64,000 nt of DNA from Variovorax boronicumulans (GCF_029892485.1 NZ_JARXVG010000003.1:372001-436000); one strand, 5' to 3'. Counted from the first letter of the stretch, positions 54,088 through 62,741 are shown. A program made the numbers and translations. The notes: generated by a model from the letters alone, not told the origin.

Positions 54088-55803
54088 CTATTGCGCCGCC
54101 ACCTTCACGAACACCGGGTTCGAATAGAACCACAGGTCGCTGTAGTTGCGCGCATTGATCGCATTGAAGCGCGCCATGTTGTCGGTGCCGGTCGTCTGCG
54201 CATCGAACAGCGGTTCGCCGCCCGCCGTTTCGTTGGGCACGTCGGTTCCCAGGTTCGTGCCTCGCAGGCGGAAGTACTGGTTGCCGCCGGCCTTCACCGT
54301 GTAGCTCACGGCGAAGTAGCCGTCGGCATCGAGCTTCCAGTCGCTGCGGGTGAAGCGTTTGAGCACGCGGGTCGACGGGTTGGTGTCGCGCGCGTAGCCG
54401 GGCGTGCCCGGGGTCTCGCGGCCCGTCACGTCGCCTGCGATCAGGTCGACGTGATCGACCACCGGTTTCACGTTGGCGAAGACGCCGCTGCCGAGCTGGA
54501 ACTCGTAGTTGTTGCGCTCGGGGCTCTTGAAGCGGATGGTGATCTTCAGGTCTTCGCCCGGCGCGGCCGCCACTTCGGCGCCCATCTCGCCCGTGGCCTT
54601 CGCGCTCTGCACCTTGAAGTCGAGCGCGTCGATCAGGCCGCCGTTCACCGCGAAGAGCTTGCCCGCGCGAAAGGCCGCGAGCAGCGACTTCGGGTCCTTG
54701 ATGTCGCCCCAGAGATGGTTCTTCGCGTACTCGCCCGGCGCGTAACCGCTGCTGTACTGGCCCTGCGAGATGGTGAAGTGGTAGTCGGAGTCCGCCACGT
54801 TCCAGATGTGGCGGCCTTCGGACAGCAGCGCATCCCAGGTGCCGCCGAGCCTGGCGACGAGGTAGTCCACGCCGCCGTAGGTGCGCGACGGCAGGTTGGC
54901 CGGAACATAGGCGCTGTTGTAGCCGCCGCGGTCGGGCTCCATCTGGTTGCCGACCATGCCTTCGAGCGAGAACACGATGTTCGGCGCGGCATCGTTCATC
55001 TCGCGAAGTTGCGCCGCCGTGTACTTGCCGGGATTGCGCGAGGGATGGTTGATCTGCAGGTAGCTCGTGTCGGGGTAGTTCTTCCTGAGCCAGGCGATGG
55101 CCGCGAGCACGTCGGCGTGCGTGGAGAAGGCGCACGCGTCCTTCGCATTCCACGCCGTCACGTCGTCGGCCGGGAACAGCGCGGGGTCGCGGTTGGTGAA
55201 CAGGTATTCGAACTGGCTCGCGGCCTTGAGCGCGGCATCCGACATCGGGTTGTCGGTCAGGATGCCCACGTTGCCGTGGTCGTGCGTGGCCATGTCCCAC
55301 TCGAAGGACGCGAAGATCGTCTTGTCGGCGTACTTGCCGCCGGCCTGCAGCGCCTTGATGCGCGGCACCTGGTACTTGGCCATGCCCAGCGAGAAGGGGA
55401 TCGACGCCGGCAGCTTGTTGCCGTCGTTGTCGTAGGAAGACAGGCGCAGGTGATCGGAGAGCGCGGCCCAGTCGAGGCCGAAGCGGTCGAAGGCCTTGGC
55501 GAGCACCTGGTCGAGCGTGGAGATCTGCTGCGTGTCGTCCGACTGGATGGTGTGGACGTGCAGGTCGCCGACGGTCCAGCGGCCGGTGGGCTCGGTGGGT
55601 GTCGTGGGTGTCGTCGGTGGAGCGGGCGGCGGAGGCGCAGCGGGTGAGGGCGCAGGTGCCGGCGCAGCCGGAACGATGGGCAGCCCGGCGAACGGCGTGC
55701 CGCCGCCGGAGCCGCCGCCGCAAGCGGTCAGCATGATCGCGCCGAGCGCGAGTGTGGAGAGATGAAAGCTGCGGACGCGGGGAACGGAAGAATGGGATTT
55801 CAT
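54088..55803 (-). CDS. PHP-domain (CehA/McbA-like) metallohydrolase lipoprotein
   Basis: A 571-residue lipoprotein. The signal ends at LTAC, followed by GGGSGGG and a Pro/Ala/Thr-rich linker of about 40 residues that would hold the enzyme away from the membrane. The PHP metal site is visible in GDLHVHTIQSDD, LSDHLRLS, FEWDMATHDHGNVG and NVADSDYHF, supplying several His/Asp ligands. The architecture resembles the CehA/McbA and DUF3604 families, which hydrolyse carbamate or phosphate esters. The start is at 55803. It is monocistronic; substrate unknown. Confidence 0.8.
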   Translation of the reverse strand: MKSHSSVPRVRSFHLSTLALGAIMLTACGGGSGGGTPFAGLPIVPAAPAPAPSPAAPPPPAPPTTPTTPTEPTGRWTVGDLHVHTIQSDDTQQISTLDQVLAKAFDRFGLDWAALSDHLRLSSYDNDGNKLPASIPFSLGMAKYQVPRIKALQAGGKYADKTIFASFEWDMATHDHGNVGILTDNPMSDAALKAASQFEYLFTNRDPALFPADDVTAWNAKDACAFSTHADVLAAIAWLRKNYPDTSYLQINHPSRNPGKYTAAQLREMNDAAPNIVFSLEGMVGNQMEPDRGGYNSAYVPANLPSRTYGGVDYLVARLGGTWDALLSEGRHIWNVADSDYHFTISQGQYSSGYAPGEYAKNHLWGDIKDPKSLLAAFRAGKLFAVNGGLIDALDFKVQSAKATGEMGAEVAAAPGEDLKITIRFKSPERNNYEFQLGSGVFANVKPVVDHVDLIAGDVTGRETPGTPGYARDTNPSTRVLKRFTRSDWKLDADGYFAVSYTVKAGGNQYFRLRGTNLGTDVPNETAGGEPLFDAQTTGTDNMARFNAINARNYSDLWFYSNPVFVKVAAQ

Positions 55804-55924
55804 GGCGACAGACGCGGCAACGGCCAGCACTGGGCTGGCCGTTGCCTCAGGGGTTCGAATGGAAACCCCGGAGTCTGAAATCCCGGCGTGACGCCGCGAT
55901 GAAAGGAATGTGAAAGTTCTAGCG

Positions 55925-57151
55925 TCAGGCCAGCAGGTCGCTCAGCGTGCGCGCCACCACCTTGGTGGCACGGCGCAGGTCTTCGAGCACCACGCGCTCG
56001 TCGCTGCGCTTGGCATGCGATTCGAGCACGGTGCGCGGGCCGGCGCCGTAGATCACGCCGGGAATGCCGGCTTCGCCGTACAGGCGCACGTCGGTGTACA
56101 GCGGCGTGCCCATGGCCCGGATCGGCTCGCCGAACAGTTCGCCGCCGTGCTTCTGGATCGCATCGACCAGCGGCTTGTTGCCCGCGAGCGGCTTCATCGA
56201 ATTGGCCAGCAACAGGCGCTTGATGTCCACCGTGATGCCGGCGCTTTCGGCGGCCGCATCGGCGATCACCTGGCGGATCGTCGCCTCGACCTCGACCGGG
56301 TTTTCCTCGGGGATCATGCGGCGGTCGAGCTTGAACACCACCTTGCCGGGCACCACGTTGGTGTTGGTGCCGCCTTCGATACGGCCGACGTTGAGGTACG
56401 GATGCGTGATGCCCTCGACCTTCGAGGTGACCTGCTGGTAGAGCGTGTTCTGCGCATAGAGCGCATTGAGGATCTTCACCGCGCCCTGCAGCGCATCGAC
56501 GCCGGTGGTCGGGATGGCGGCGTGGGCCATCTTGCCGTGCACCGTGACTTCCATCTGCAGGCAACCGTTGTGGGCGGTGACGACTTCGTAGCTGAAGCCG
56601 GCCGCGATCATCAGGTCGGGCTTGGTCAGGCCCTTCTCGAGCAGCCAGCCCGGGCCGAGGATGCCGCCGAATTCCTCGTCATAGGTGAAGTGCAGTTCGA
56701 CGCTGCCCTTGGTCGGTTTTGCAACGGCTTCGAGCGCGCGCAGCGCGAAGGTGAAGCTCGCGAAGTCGCTCTTGCTCACCGCGGTGGCGCGGCCGTAGAG
56801 GCTGCCGTCGACGATCTCGCCGCCGTAGGGGTCGTGCGTCCAGCCTTCGCCGGGAGGCACCACGTCGCCGTGGGCATTGAGCGCGACCGTGCGGCCGCCC
56901 GTGCCGTACTGGCGGCGCACGATCAGGTTGGTGATCGATTCGAGGCCGTAGTCCTTCACCTCTTGCGCGGGCACGGCGTGTTTTTCAGCGTCGAGGCCGA
57001 AGTCCTTCAGCAGCTCTGCCGTGCGCTCGGCGTGCGGCGCGTTGTTGCCCGGAGGCGTGTCGGTGGGAACGCGCACGAGCTCCTGCAGGAACTTCACTTC
57101 CTCGTCGAAGTGGGCGTCGATCCAGGCGTCGAGCTTGGCGTAGTCGGTCAT
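55925..57151 (-). CDS. M20-family metallohydrolase (ArgE/DapE/ACY1 type)
   Basis: A 408-residue dinuclear zinc hydrolase. Metal and catalytic residues are visible in LNAHGDVVPPG (H, D), the YDEEFGG pair (catalytic Glu plus ligand) and the late GAGP/ESHAKRSDE segment (last His). The dimerisation domain is present (about 190-300), so the length is normal. It is the last gene of a minus-strand operon of PuuE, UraD-AllC and this gene, starting 17 bases after the fusion gene, so it probably cleaves an amide or carbamoyl bond in the ureide pathway, for example a ureidoglycolate or carbamoyl amino acid product. The family itself does not specify that. Confidence 0.8.
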   Translation of the reverse strand: MTDYAKLDAWIDAHFDEEVKFLQELVRVPTDTPPGNNAPHAERTAELLKDFGLDAEKHAVPAQEVKDYGLESITNLIVRRQYGTGGRTVALNAHGDVVPPGEGWTHDPYGGEIVDGSLYGRATAVSKSDFASFTFALRALEAVAKPTKGSVELHFTYDEEFGGILGPGWLLEKGLTKPDLMIAAGFSYEVVTAHNGCLQMEVTVHGKMAHAAIPTTGVDALQGAVKILNALYAQNTLYQQVTSKVEGITHPYLNVGRIEGGTNTNVVPGKVVFKLDRRMIPEENPVEVEATIRQVIADAAAESAGITVDIKRLLLANSMKPLAGNKPLVDAIQKHGGELFGEPIRAMGTPLYTDVRLYGEAGIPGVIYGAGPRTVLESHAKRSDERVVLEDLRRATKVVARTLSDLLA

Positions 57152-57168
57152 GGGTGTTCTTCTGAAAG

Positions 57169-58947
57169 TCAGTGATCTTGTTCGGTTGCGAGGTCGTTCA
57201 GCAGGTTCTGGAAGGCCTGCACCGCGAGCTGGATGTCGTCGTTGGTGCTCGACTCGAGCGGGTTGTGGCTGATGCCCGAGTTGATGCCGCGCACGAAGAG
57301 CATGGCCTGCGGCATCACCTCGTGCAGCTTCATCGCATCGTGGCCGGCGCCGCTGGGCATGCGGAACAGCGGAATGCCGAGCGCATCGACCGCTTTTTCC
57401 CAGCGCTGCTGCCAGTCGGGCGCGCTTGGCGCAGCGGAGGCGCGCATGCTTTCCTCGATCTCATAGCGCACGCCGCGGCGCTCGCAAATGGCCTTGAGTT
57501 CGGCGAGCACGTCGTCGGCCAGCGCATCGCGCTGCGCGTTGTTCGGCGCGCGCATGTCCAGGCTGAACTTGCAGCGGCCGGGCACCACGTTGATGGAACC
57601 GCTGGGTACTTCGAGCATGCCGACGGTGCCGACGGAGTCGCCGTCTTTGGCGGCGCGCTGCTCGGTGTAGAGGATCAGCTCGGCCACCGCGGCGGCGGCG
57701 TCGCGGCGGCGGTCCATCGGCGTCGTGCCGGCATGGCTGGCCGTGCCGATGACTTCGCCGACATAGCGCACGCCGCCGTTGATGGCGGTGACGATGCCCA
57801 GCGGCAAGTCGAGTTCCGTGAGCACCGGCCCCTGCTCGATGTGCACCTCGACGAAGCCGAGGTAGCGCGCCGGATCGCGCTGGATCTTCGGAATGTCTTC
57901 CGGCTTCAGGCCCGCATGCTGCATGGCCTCGCGCATGGTGATGCCGTCGGCATCCTTCTGGTCGAGCCAGCGTTGATCGAAGTGGCCGATGAGCGCGCCC
58001 GAGCCGAGGAAGGTCGCCTTGTAGCGCTGGCCTTCTTCTTCCGCGAAGCCGACGACTTCGAACGCGAAAGGCAGGCGCTTGCCCTGGCGCGCGAGTTCGC
58101 GCACGCAGGCGATCGGCACGAAGATGCCCAGGCGCCCGTCGTACTTGCCGCCGTTGCGCACGGTGTCGTAGTGCGAGCCGGTGAGCAGGGTCTTCGCGTC
58201 CGCGGTTGCGCCTTCGTAGCGGCCGACGACGTTGCCGACCGCATCGATGTGCACCGAATCGAAGCCCACGTCGCGCATCAGTGCGCTGATCTGCGCGGCG
58301 CAGGCGCGGTGCGCATCGGTCAGGTAGGTAACGGTGAGCTGGCCCTTTTCGGCATAGCCGGGGTCGGTGTGCACCGAGAGCTGCTCCTGCCAGTCCCACA
58401 CGTCGTTGCCGAGCGAGACGTCGGCCGCGAACTTGTCGTTCAGCCGGATCTCGGCGATGCGGTGGATGTTGCGCAGCGCCTCGCCGATTTCGAATTCAGG
58501 ATGGTTGAACAGGCGCCGCTCGAAGGTGTCGATGATCTCGCGCTTGGCCAGGCCCGTGCCGCGCGGGCCGCGCACCGCGAGGATGAACGGAAAGCCGAAC
58601 TTCGCGTTGTAGTCGGCGTTGAGCTTCTGGATCTTGGCGAACTCTTCGGGCGTGCAATCGGTGAGACCGGCCTTGCTCTGCTCGTTGGTCGATTCGGCCG
58701 TGAGCGTCTTGCTCACCATGGCCTTGCCCGCGAGCTCGGGGTGGGCGCGGATGAGGCCGATCTGCTCGTCGTTCGACGAAGCGGCCAGCGCCTTCACCAG
58801 CGCGTGCTTCAGATGAGCGAGCGAGCGGAACGGGCGGGCAGCAAGCGCACGCTGTGCGATCCAGGGCGAGTGTTCGTAGATGCCGTCGAGCAAGGCGACG
58901 GCTTCGGCGGGCACGGCCGCGTTGAGTTGGGCGATGGTGAGGCTCAT
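57169..58947 (-). CDS. uraD-allC: Fusion of OHCU decarboxylase (UraD) and allantoate amidohydrolase (AllC)
   Basis: A 592-residue bifunctional enzyme. Residues 1 to about 175 form UraD, converting OHCU to S-allantoin: catalytic H69 in RAHPELAGK, STNEQSKAGL (E89, Q90) and FGFPFI. Residues about 185-592 form an M20/carbamoylase-type AllC, converting allantoate to ureidoglycine, ammonia and CO2: metal ligands H259 and D261 (GSHYD), D270, E304/E305 (AEEEGQR), H369 (EVHIEQG) and a late His near 561 (GISHNPLE). It starts 2 bases after puuE and is followed by an M20 gene. Two steps not adjacent in the pathway (allantoinase lies between) are joined in one chain. Confidence 0.93.
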   Translation of the reverse strand: MSLTIAQLNAAVPAEAVALLDGIYEHSPWIAQRALAARPFRSLAHLKHALVKALAASSNDEQIGLIRAHPELAGKAMVSKTLTAESTNEQSKAGLTDCTPEEFAKIQKLNADYNAKFGFPFILAVRGPRGTGLAKREIIDTFERRLFNHPEFEIGEALRNIHRIAEIRLNDKFAADVSLGNDVWDWQEQLSVHTDPGYAEKGQLTVTYLTDAHRACAAQISALMRDVGFDSVHIDAVGNVVGRYEGATADAKTLLTGSHYDTVRNGGKYDGRLGIFVPIACVRELARQGKRLPFAFEVVGFAEEEGQRYKATFLGSGALIGHFDQRWLDQKDADGITMREAMQHAGLKPEDIPKIQRDPARYLGFVEVHIEQGPVLTELDLPLGIVTAINGGVRYVGEVIGTASHAGTTPMDRRRDAAAAVAELILYTEQRAAKDGDSVGTVGMLEVPSGSINVVPGRCKFSLDMRAPNNAQRDALADDVLAELKAICERRGVRYEIEESMRASAAPSAPDWQQRWEKAVDALGIPLFRMPSGAGHDAMKLHEVMPQAMLFVRGINSGISHNPLESSTNDDIQLAVQAFQNLLNDLATEQDH

Positions 58948-58949
58948 GG

Positions 58950-59915
58950 TCAGCTTCCTGTGACGGCCGATGTGAAGGGATGCACCTGCTTCCAGTGCCG
59001 CGCGATGTCCGCCCGCCGGCAGACCCACACGCGGTCGTGCTGTGCGATGTGGTCCAGAAAGCGCTGCAGCGCGGTGATGCGGCCGGGCCGCCCGAGCAGG
59101 CGGCAGTGCATGCCGATGCTCATCATCTTGGGGCTGTTGTCCCCGTTCTCATTGCCTTCGGCATAGAGCGCATCGAAGGTGTCCTTCATGTACTGGAAGA
59201 ACGGATCGGCGTGCGAGTAGCCCTGCGGCAGCGCGAAGCGCATGTCGTTCACGTCGAGCGTGTAGGGCACGATGAGCTGCGGCACCACGGTGCCGTCGGT
59301 CTTCTGCACCTTCATCCAGAACGGGAGGTCGTCGCCGTAGTAGTCGCTGTCGTATTCGAAACCGCCGTAGTCGGCCACGAGGCGCCGGGTGCGCGGGCTG
59401 TCGCGCCCGGTGTACCAGCCGAGTGCGCGCTCGCCGGTGAGCTTCTCGATGGCTTCCATGCCCAGGCGCATGTGCTCGCGCTCGGTGGCTTCATCGAGGT
59501 TCTGGTAGTGGATCCAGCGCCAGCCGTGGCAAGCAATCTCGTGGCCCAGTTCCTTGAAGGCGGCGGTGAGTTCGGGGTAACGCTCCAGCGCCATGCCCAC
59601 GCCGAACACGGTGAGCGGCAGGCCGCGCTTTTCGAACTCGCGCAGGATGCGCCAGACGCCCGCGCGCGAGCCGTACTCGTAGATGCCTTCCATGCTGATG
59701 TGGCGGTCCGGGAAGCTGGCCGGATTGAACATCTCCGAGAGGAACTGCTCGGAGCCCGCGTCGCCGTGCAGCGTGGCGTTCTCGCCGCCCTCTTCGTAGT
59801 TGAGGACGAACTGCACCGCGATGCGCGCGCCGCCCGGCCACTGGGCATGCGGCGGGTTGCGGCCGTAGCCGACGAGGTCGCGCGGGTAGGGCAGGGTGGT
59901 GTCGTAGACGGTCAT
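58950..59915 (-). CDS. puuE: Allantoinase, polysaccharide-deacetylase type
   Basis: A 321-residue allantoinase of the PuuE family (NodB/carbohydrate esterase 4 fold, unrelated to the amidohydrolase AllB), opening S-allantoin to allantoate. Signature parts include DLVGYGRNPPHAQWPGGARIAVQFVLNYEEGGE at the N-terminus, EIACHGWRWIHYQ with the metal-site His, GWYTGRDSPRTRRLV and MHCRLLGRPGR. Length matches Pseudomonas PuuE (about 308). It is the first gene of the minus-strand ureide operon puuE, uraD-allC, M20. Confidence 0.95.
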   Translation of the reverse strand: MTVYDTTLPYPRDLVGYGRNPPHAQWPGGARIAVQFVLNYEEGGENATLHGDAGSEQFLSEMFNPASFPDRHISMEGIYEYGSRAGVWRILREFEKRGLPLTVFGVGMALERYPELTAAFKELGHEIACHGWRWIHYQNLDEATEREHMRLGMEAIEKLTGERALGWYTGRDSPRTRRLVADYGGFEYDSDYYGDDLPFWMKVQKTDGTVVPQLIVPYTLDVNDMRFALPQGYSHADPFFQYMKDTFDALYAEGNENGDNSPKMMSIGMHCRLLGRPGRITALQRFLDHIAQHDRVWVCRRADIARHWKQVHPFTSAVTGS

Positions 59916-59930
59916 GAGGTCAAGGGCTTT

Positions 59931-60605
59931 TCAGGACAGCGCAAGAGAGATGTCGTTGGTCGGAACCTTGCGGTCGAAGGTCAGGTTGGCCTCGACGTGT
60001 TCCAGGTGTTCGGTCATGAGGCGCACGGCGCGCTCTTCGTCGCGGGCGGCCAGCGCCTTGACGATGTCGGCGTGCTCGTCGTTGGAGTGCTCGGCCGCGC
60101 TGGTGCTCTGGTACATGAGCGTGATGAGGGCGCAGCGCGAGATCAGCTCGCCGAGGATCTGCGCCAGCACCGTGTTGCCCATGAGCTCGGCCATTCGCAC
60201 ATGGAAGTCGCCGAGCAGCTCGGTGCGGCCCGAAATGTCTTCGCCCGACACGGCGGATTTTTCAAGCGCGACGTGTTCCTTCAGCGCCTTGATCTTGGCC
60301 GGCGTGACGGTGCGCACGAACTCGCGCGTCATCTCGGCCTCGAGCATGCGGCGCACCTTGAACACCTGCTTGGCTTCATCGACCGCGGGCGCCGCCACGA
60401 AGGCGCCGCGCGCGGGCTCCAGCCGGATCAGCTTGTTCTGCGAGAGCTGGAACAGCGCCTGCCGCACCAGCGTGCGCGACACGCCGAAGTGATCGGCCAG
60501 CTTCTGCTCGGCGAGCTTGGTGCCGGGCTGCAGGCGATGCTCGACGATGGCCTTCGTGAGCGCATCGACGATCGAACGGGTGGTGGAGGACTCCATGTTT
60601 TTCAT
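59931..60605 (-). CDS. GntR-family (FCD) regulator of ureide genes
   Basis: A 224-residue FadR-subfamily regulator with a winged helix (SIVDALTKAIVEHRLQPGTKLAEQKLADHFGVSRTLVRQAL) and an FCD domain with metal-site residues in LGDFHVRMAELMGNT and EHSNDEHADIV. It is a paralogue of the one at 31767. I use the ATG at 60605; an in-frame GTG at 60635 would lie inside the TGTATACA operator. It is divergent from hiuH with that operator in the 95-base gap, and 15 bases upstream of puuE, so it probably represses itself, the puuE operon and hiuH. Confidence 0.9.
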   Translation of the reverse strand: MKNMESSTTRSIVDALTKAIVEHRLQPGTKLAEQKLADHFGVSRTLVRQALFQLSQNKLIRLEPARGAFVAAPAVDEAKQVFKVRRMLEAEMTREFVRTVTPAKIKALKEHVALEKSAVSGEDISGRTELLGDFHVRMAELMGNTVLAQILGELISRCALITLMYQSTSAAEHSNDEHADIVKALAARDEERAVRLMTEHLEHVEANLTFDRKVPTNDISLALS

Positions 60606-60626
60606 GATAGACCCAAAGCCGGTAAC

Positions 60627-60634
60627 TGTATACA
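60627..60634. promoter_or_regulatory. TGTATACA operator between the GntR gene and hiuH
   Basis: AACTGTATACACTTT lies 22 bases before the GntR start and 66 bases before hiuH. A nearly identical AACTGTATACACTTT followed by a GTCCAC block occurs at 62579 before puuD. The location supports divergent control of both genes. Confidence 0.7.
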
Positions 60635-60700
60635 CTTTTGTCCACCGGAATTTCCCGCACCCGATTCGAGCCGCAGGTTCGATCTTTGAAGGAGCGCCCC

Positions 60701-61051
60701 ATGGGCTTGAGCACTCACGTACTGGACACGATGCACGGCGGCCCCGCGGCCGGCATGGAAGTGGCGCTGTACACCACCGACGGCGATGCCGCCACGCTGG
60801 TGAAGCGCTTCACGCTGAATTCGGACGGCCGCAGCGACGGTCCGCTCTATGACAACAGCTCGATCAAGGTCGGTACCTACCGGCTGGTGTTCGACGTGGC
60901 GGGTTACTTCAAGGCCCGCGGCGTGAAGCTGCCGGAGCCGAACTTCCTGAACAAGGTGTCGCTGGATTTCGGCGTGGCACACACCGACCAGCACTACCAT
61001 GTGCCCCTGCTCGTGAGCCCGTGGAGCTACTCCACGTACCGCGGCTCCTGA
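60701..61051 (+). CDS. hiuH: 5-Hydroxyisourate hydrolase (transthyretin-like)
   Basis: A 116-residue transthyretin-related enzyme hydrolysing 5-hydroxyisourate to OHCU. The active-site residues H6 (LSTHVLD), R44 (NSDGR) and H98 (DQHYHVPLL) are present, and the protein ends with the diagnostic YRGS. The ATG at 60701 follows GAAGGAGCGCCCC; an upstream in-frame start would add 21 unlikely residues. Length is typical. It lies divergently from the GntR gene, and acts before the UraD domain of the ureide operon. Confidence 0.96.
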   Translation: MGLSTHVLDTMHGGPAAGMEVALYTTDGDAATLVKRFTLNSDGRSDGPLYDNSSIKVGTYRLVFDVAGYFKARGVKLPEPNFLNKVSLDFGVAHTDQHYHVPLLVSPWSYSTYRGS

Positions 61052-61053
61052 GG

Positions 61054-61551
61054 TCAGTCGCCTTGTTGCTGACCTTCGGTGAGCGTGTCGAGCTGGAATC
61101 GACCGCTCTTGTCCCAGAGCCAGGTGTCGGTCCACGTCACAGCGCCAAGGCGCGTCGCGGCCGGGAAGGGCGCGGCCTGCAACACGGCGCGCTCGATCTC
61201 GGCGATGACTTCGGGCGCATGCTGCGGCGCGCGCAGCCAGTGCATCGAGACCACCTTGCCGCCGGTGTCCAGGTTCACCTGCAGCGTACCGACCGCGTAG
61301 AGCATGGGCGGCATTTGCCCGCTGTAGATGCGCGAGCGATTGAGGTCATAGACATGGCGCGCGGCATCGCGGCGGTAGTCGCGCGCAGTGGCCGCATTCG
61401 ATGCGCGTGGCACGGTGCCGGATGCACCGGCCTTGGCGCCGCTCAACTGGCCGGGAACAGCCCCTGGGCTTCCGCAGCCGGCGAGCCAGAGGGCGGAACA
61501 AAGAACGGATGCCGCCAGTGCAAGGCGGCGCGGCGTAAGCTGGGCATTCAT
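61054..61551 (-). CDS. Lipoprotein with TonB-C-like domain
   Basis: A 165-residue predicted lipoprotein (lipobox LAGC near residue 26, after a hydrophobic core). A Ser/Ala/Gly-rich linker leads into a C-terminal domain with VGTLQVNLDTGGKVVSMHWLRAP, EIERAVLQAAPFPAAT, resembling the energy-transducer TonB C-terminal fold (the PFP turn is characteristic). It is convergent with hiuH (2-base gap) and divergent from xdhC. Such stand-alone lipid-anchored TonB-C-like proteins are of unknown function. The upstream extension to 61635 would overlap xdhC. Confidence 0.7.
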   Translation of the reverse strand: MNAQLTPRRLALAASVLCSALWLAGCGSPGAVPGQLSGAKAGASGTVPRASNAATARDYRRDAARHVYDLNRSRIYSGQMPPMLYAVGTLQVNLDTGGKVVSMHWLRAPQHAPEVIAEIERAVLQAAPFPAATRLGAVTWTDTWLWDKSGRFQLDTLTEGQQQGD

Positions 61552-61604
61552 CGCCGGGTTTATACCGTGAGTCTTCGCGGGCCCGGCAACCGAAGGTATC
61601 GGGT

Positions 61605-62405
61605 ATGAGCGGTGCGGTCGATCAATTGCTGGCACGTCTTCGAAAAGAAGACGCGGTGCTGGTGCGCGTGGAGTCCACGCAGGGCTCGGCGCCGCGCGAG
61701 GCCGGCACGTGGATGGCGGTGTGGGCCGACGCGCTCACGGCCACCATCGGCGGCGGGCAGCTCGAGTTCCAGGCCACGCAGGAAGCGCGCGAACTGCTCG
61801 CTGGCAAGCGCACCATCGATGGCGTCCAGCGCTACCCGCTCGGCCCCAGCCTGGGCCAATGCTGCGGCGGTGTGATGTTCCTCTCGTATCAGCGCATCAC
61901 CGCCGCCGATGCACCGGCGTTGCAGCGCGAACTGGTCGCGCAGCTCAAGCCCGTGGCGCTGTTCGGCGGCGGGCACGTGGGCGCCGCGCTCGCGCGATTG
62001 CTCGCCGCGCTGCCGTTTTCGGTGCGCTGGATCGACAGCCGCGACGGCGTCTTCCCCGACGAGCTCCCCGCGCAGATCGACACCGAGCATTCCGAACCCG
62101 TGCAGGACGCCGTCGCCGCACTCGCCCCGGGCAGTCGCGTGCTGATCATGAGCTTCAGCCATGCCGAAGACCTCGACATCGTCATCGCCTGCCTCAAGCG
62201 CCTGCGCACGCGCGACGACCTGCCCTACATCGGCCTCATCGGCAGCAAGACCAAGTGGGCCACCTTCAGCCACCGGCTCGAAGCACGCGGCTTCACGGCC
62301 GACGAACTGGCCCGCATCACCTGCCCCATCGGCGTGCCCGGCATCACCGGCAAGGAGCCCGAGGTGATCGCGGTCGCGGTGGCGGCACAGTTGTTGAGCA
62401 TATGA
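61605..62405 (+). CDS. xdhC: Xanthine dehydrogenase accessory protein XdhC
   Basis: A 266-residue molybdenum-cofactor-maturation protein needed to load sulfurated cofactor into xanthine dehydrogenase. The N-terminal XdhC/CoxI motif (VESTQGSAPREAGTWMAVW, IGGGQLEFQA, GPSLGQCCGG with tandem Cys) and the C-terminal Rossmann domain (ALFGGGHVGAALARLLAALPF, YIGLIGSKTKW, CPIGVPGITGKEPEVIAVAVAAQLL) are complete. The xdhA and xdhB subunits are not in this window. It starts at 61605 with only a weak ribosome-binding site. Confidence 0.93.
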   Translation: MSGAVDQLLARLRKEDAVLVRVESTQGSAPREAGTWMAVWADALTATIGGGQLEFQATQEARELLAGKRTIDGVQRYPLGPSLGQCCGGVMFLSYQRITAADAPALQRELVAQLKPVALFGGGHVGAALARLLAALPFSVRWIDSRDGVFPDELPAQIDTEHSEPVQDAVAALAPGSRVLIMSFSHAEDLDIVIACLKRLRTRDDLPYIGLIGSKTKWATFSHRLEARGFTADELARITCPIGVPGITGKEPEVIAVAVAAQLLSI

Positions 62406-62741
62406 CTCGCCCCCAGGCTGCGCGGCACTGCGTGTCGCTTCGCCAACCCCCTACCGGGGGCAACACCAGCGGCCCGGCAAAGCCGGTTCCGCGGTGTTTC
62501 TGGAATGGAGCTTGCTTCGGTCGCACAGCGAGGGTTTTCAGTGCTTTGCCTGAAGAAAATCCCCCTATTCCTTGATAAAACTGTATACACTTTCGGTCCA
62601 CAACAAGCCGCAGCGGAGCGAGGCCCATTTCATGGAGCCTGCGTTCGCGGCACTTTCTCTGCTTACAGCGCCCGCAGTGGTGAGCAGGCTGAAACCCCGT
62701 CTCGGTGTCCTCACGCGCCGACCGGGTTGAGAGAGCATCCA
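62402..62741. other. Gap between xdhC and puuD with repeat-like hairpin and operator
   Basis: No gene is supported. Just after xdhC, 62410-62490 has the look of a dispersed Comamonadaceae intergenic repeat (CCCCCAGGCTGCGC... then CCCCC, TACC, GGGGGCAACACC), with a hairpin at 62447-62460 that could terminate or stabilise the xdhC message. A TGTATACA operator follows at 62582-62589. The final 150 bases hold the puuD leader. Confidence 0.5.
62582..62589 (+). promoter_or_regulatory. TGTATACA operator upstream of puuD
   Basis: AACTGTATACACTTT matches the hiuH/GntR operator exactly over 15 bases and is followed by a similar GGTCCAC. It lies 153 bases before puuD, leaving a long leader after the presumed promoter. 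Confidence 0.65.

Noticed and set aside
61605..62405. xdhC as evidence for a complete xanthine dehydrogenase locus
   Set aside because: The window contains no xdhA or xdhB genes; only the maturation factor is present.
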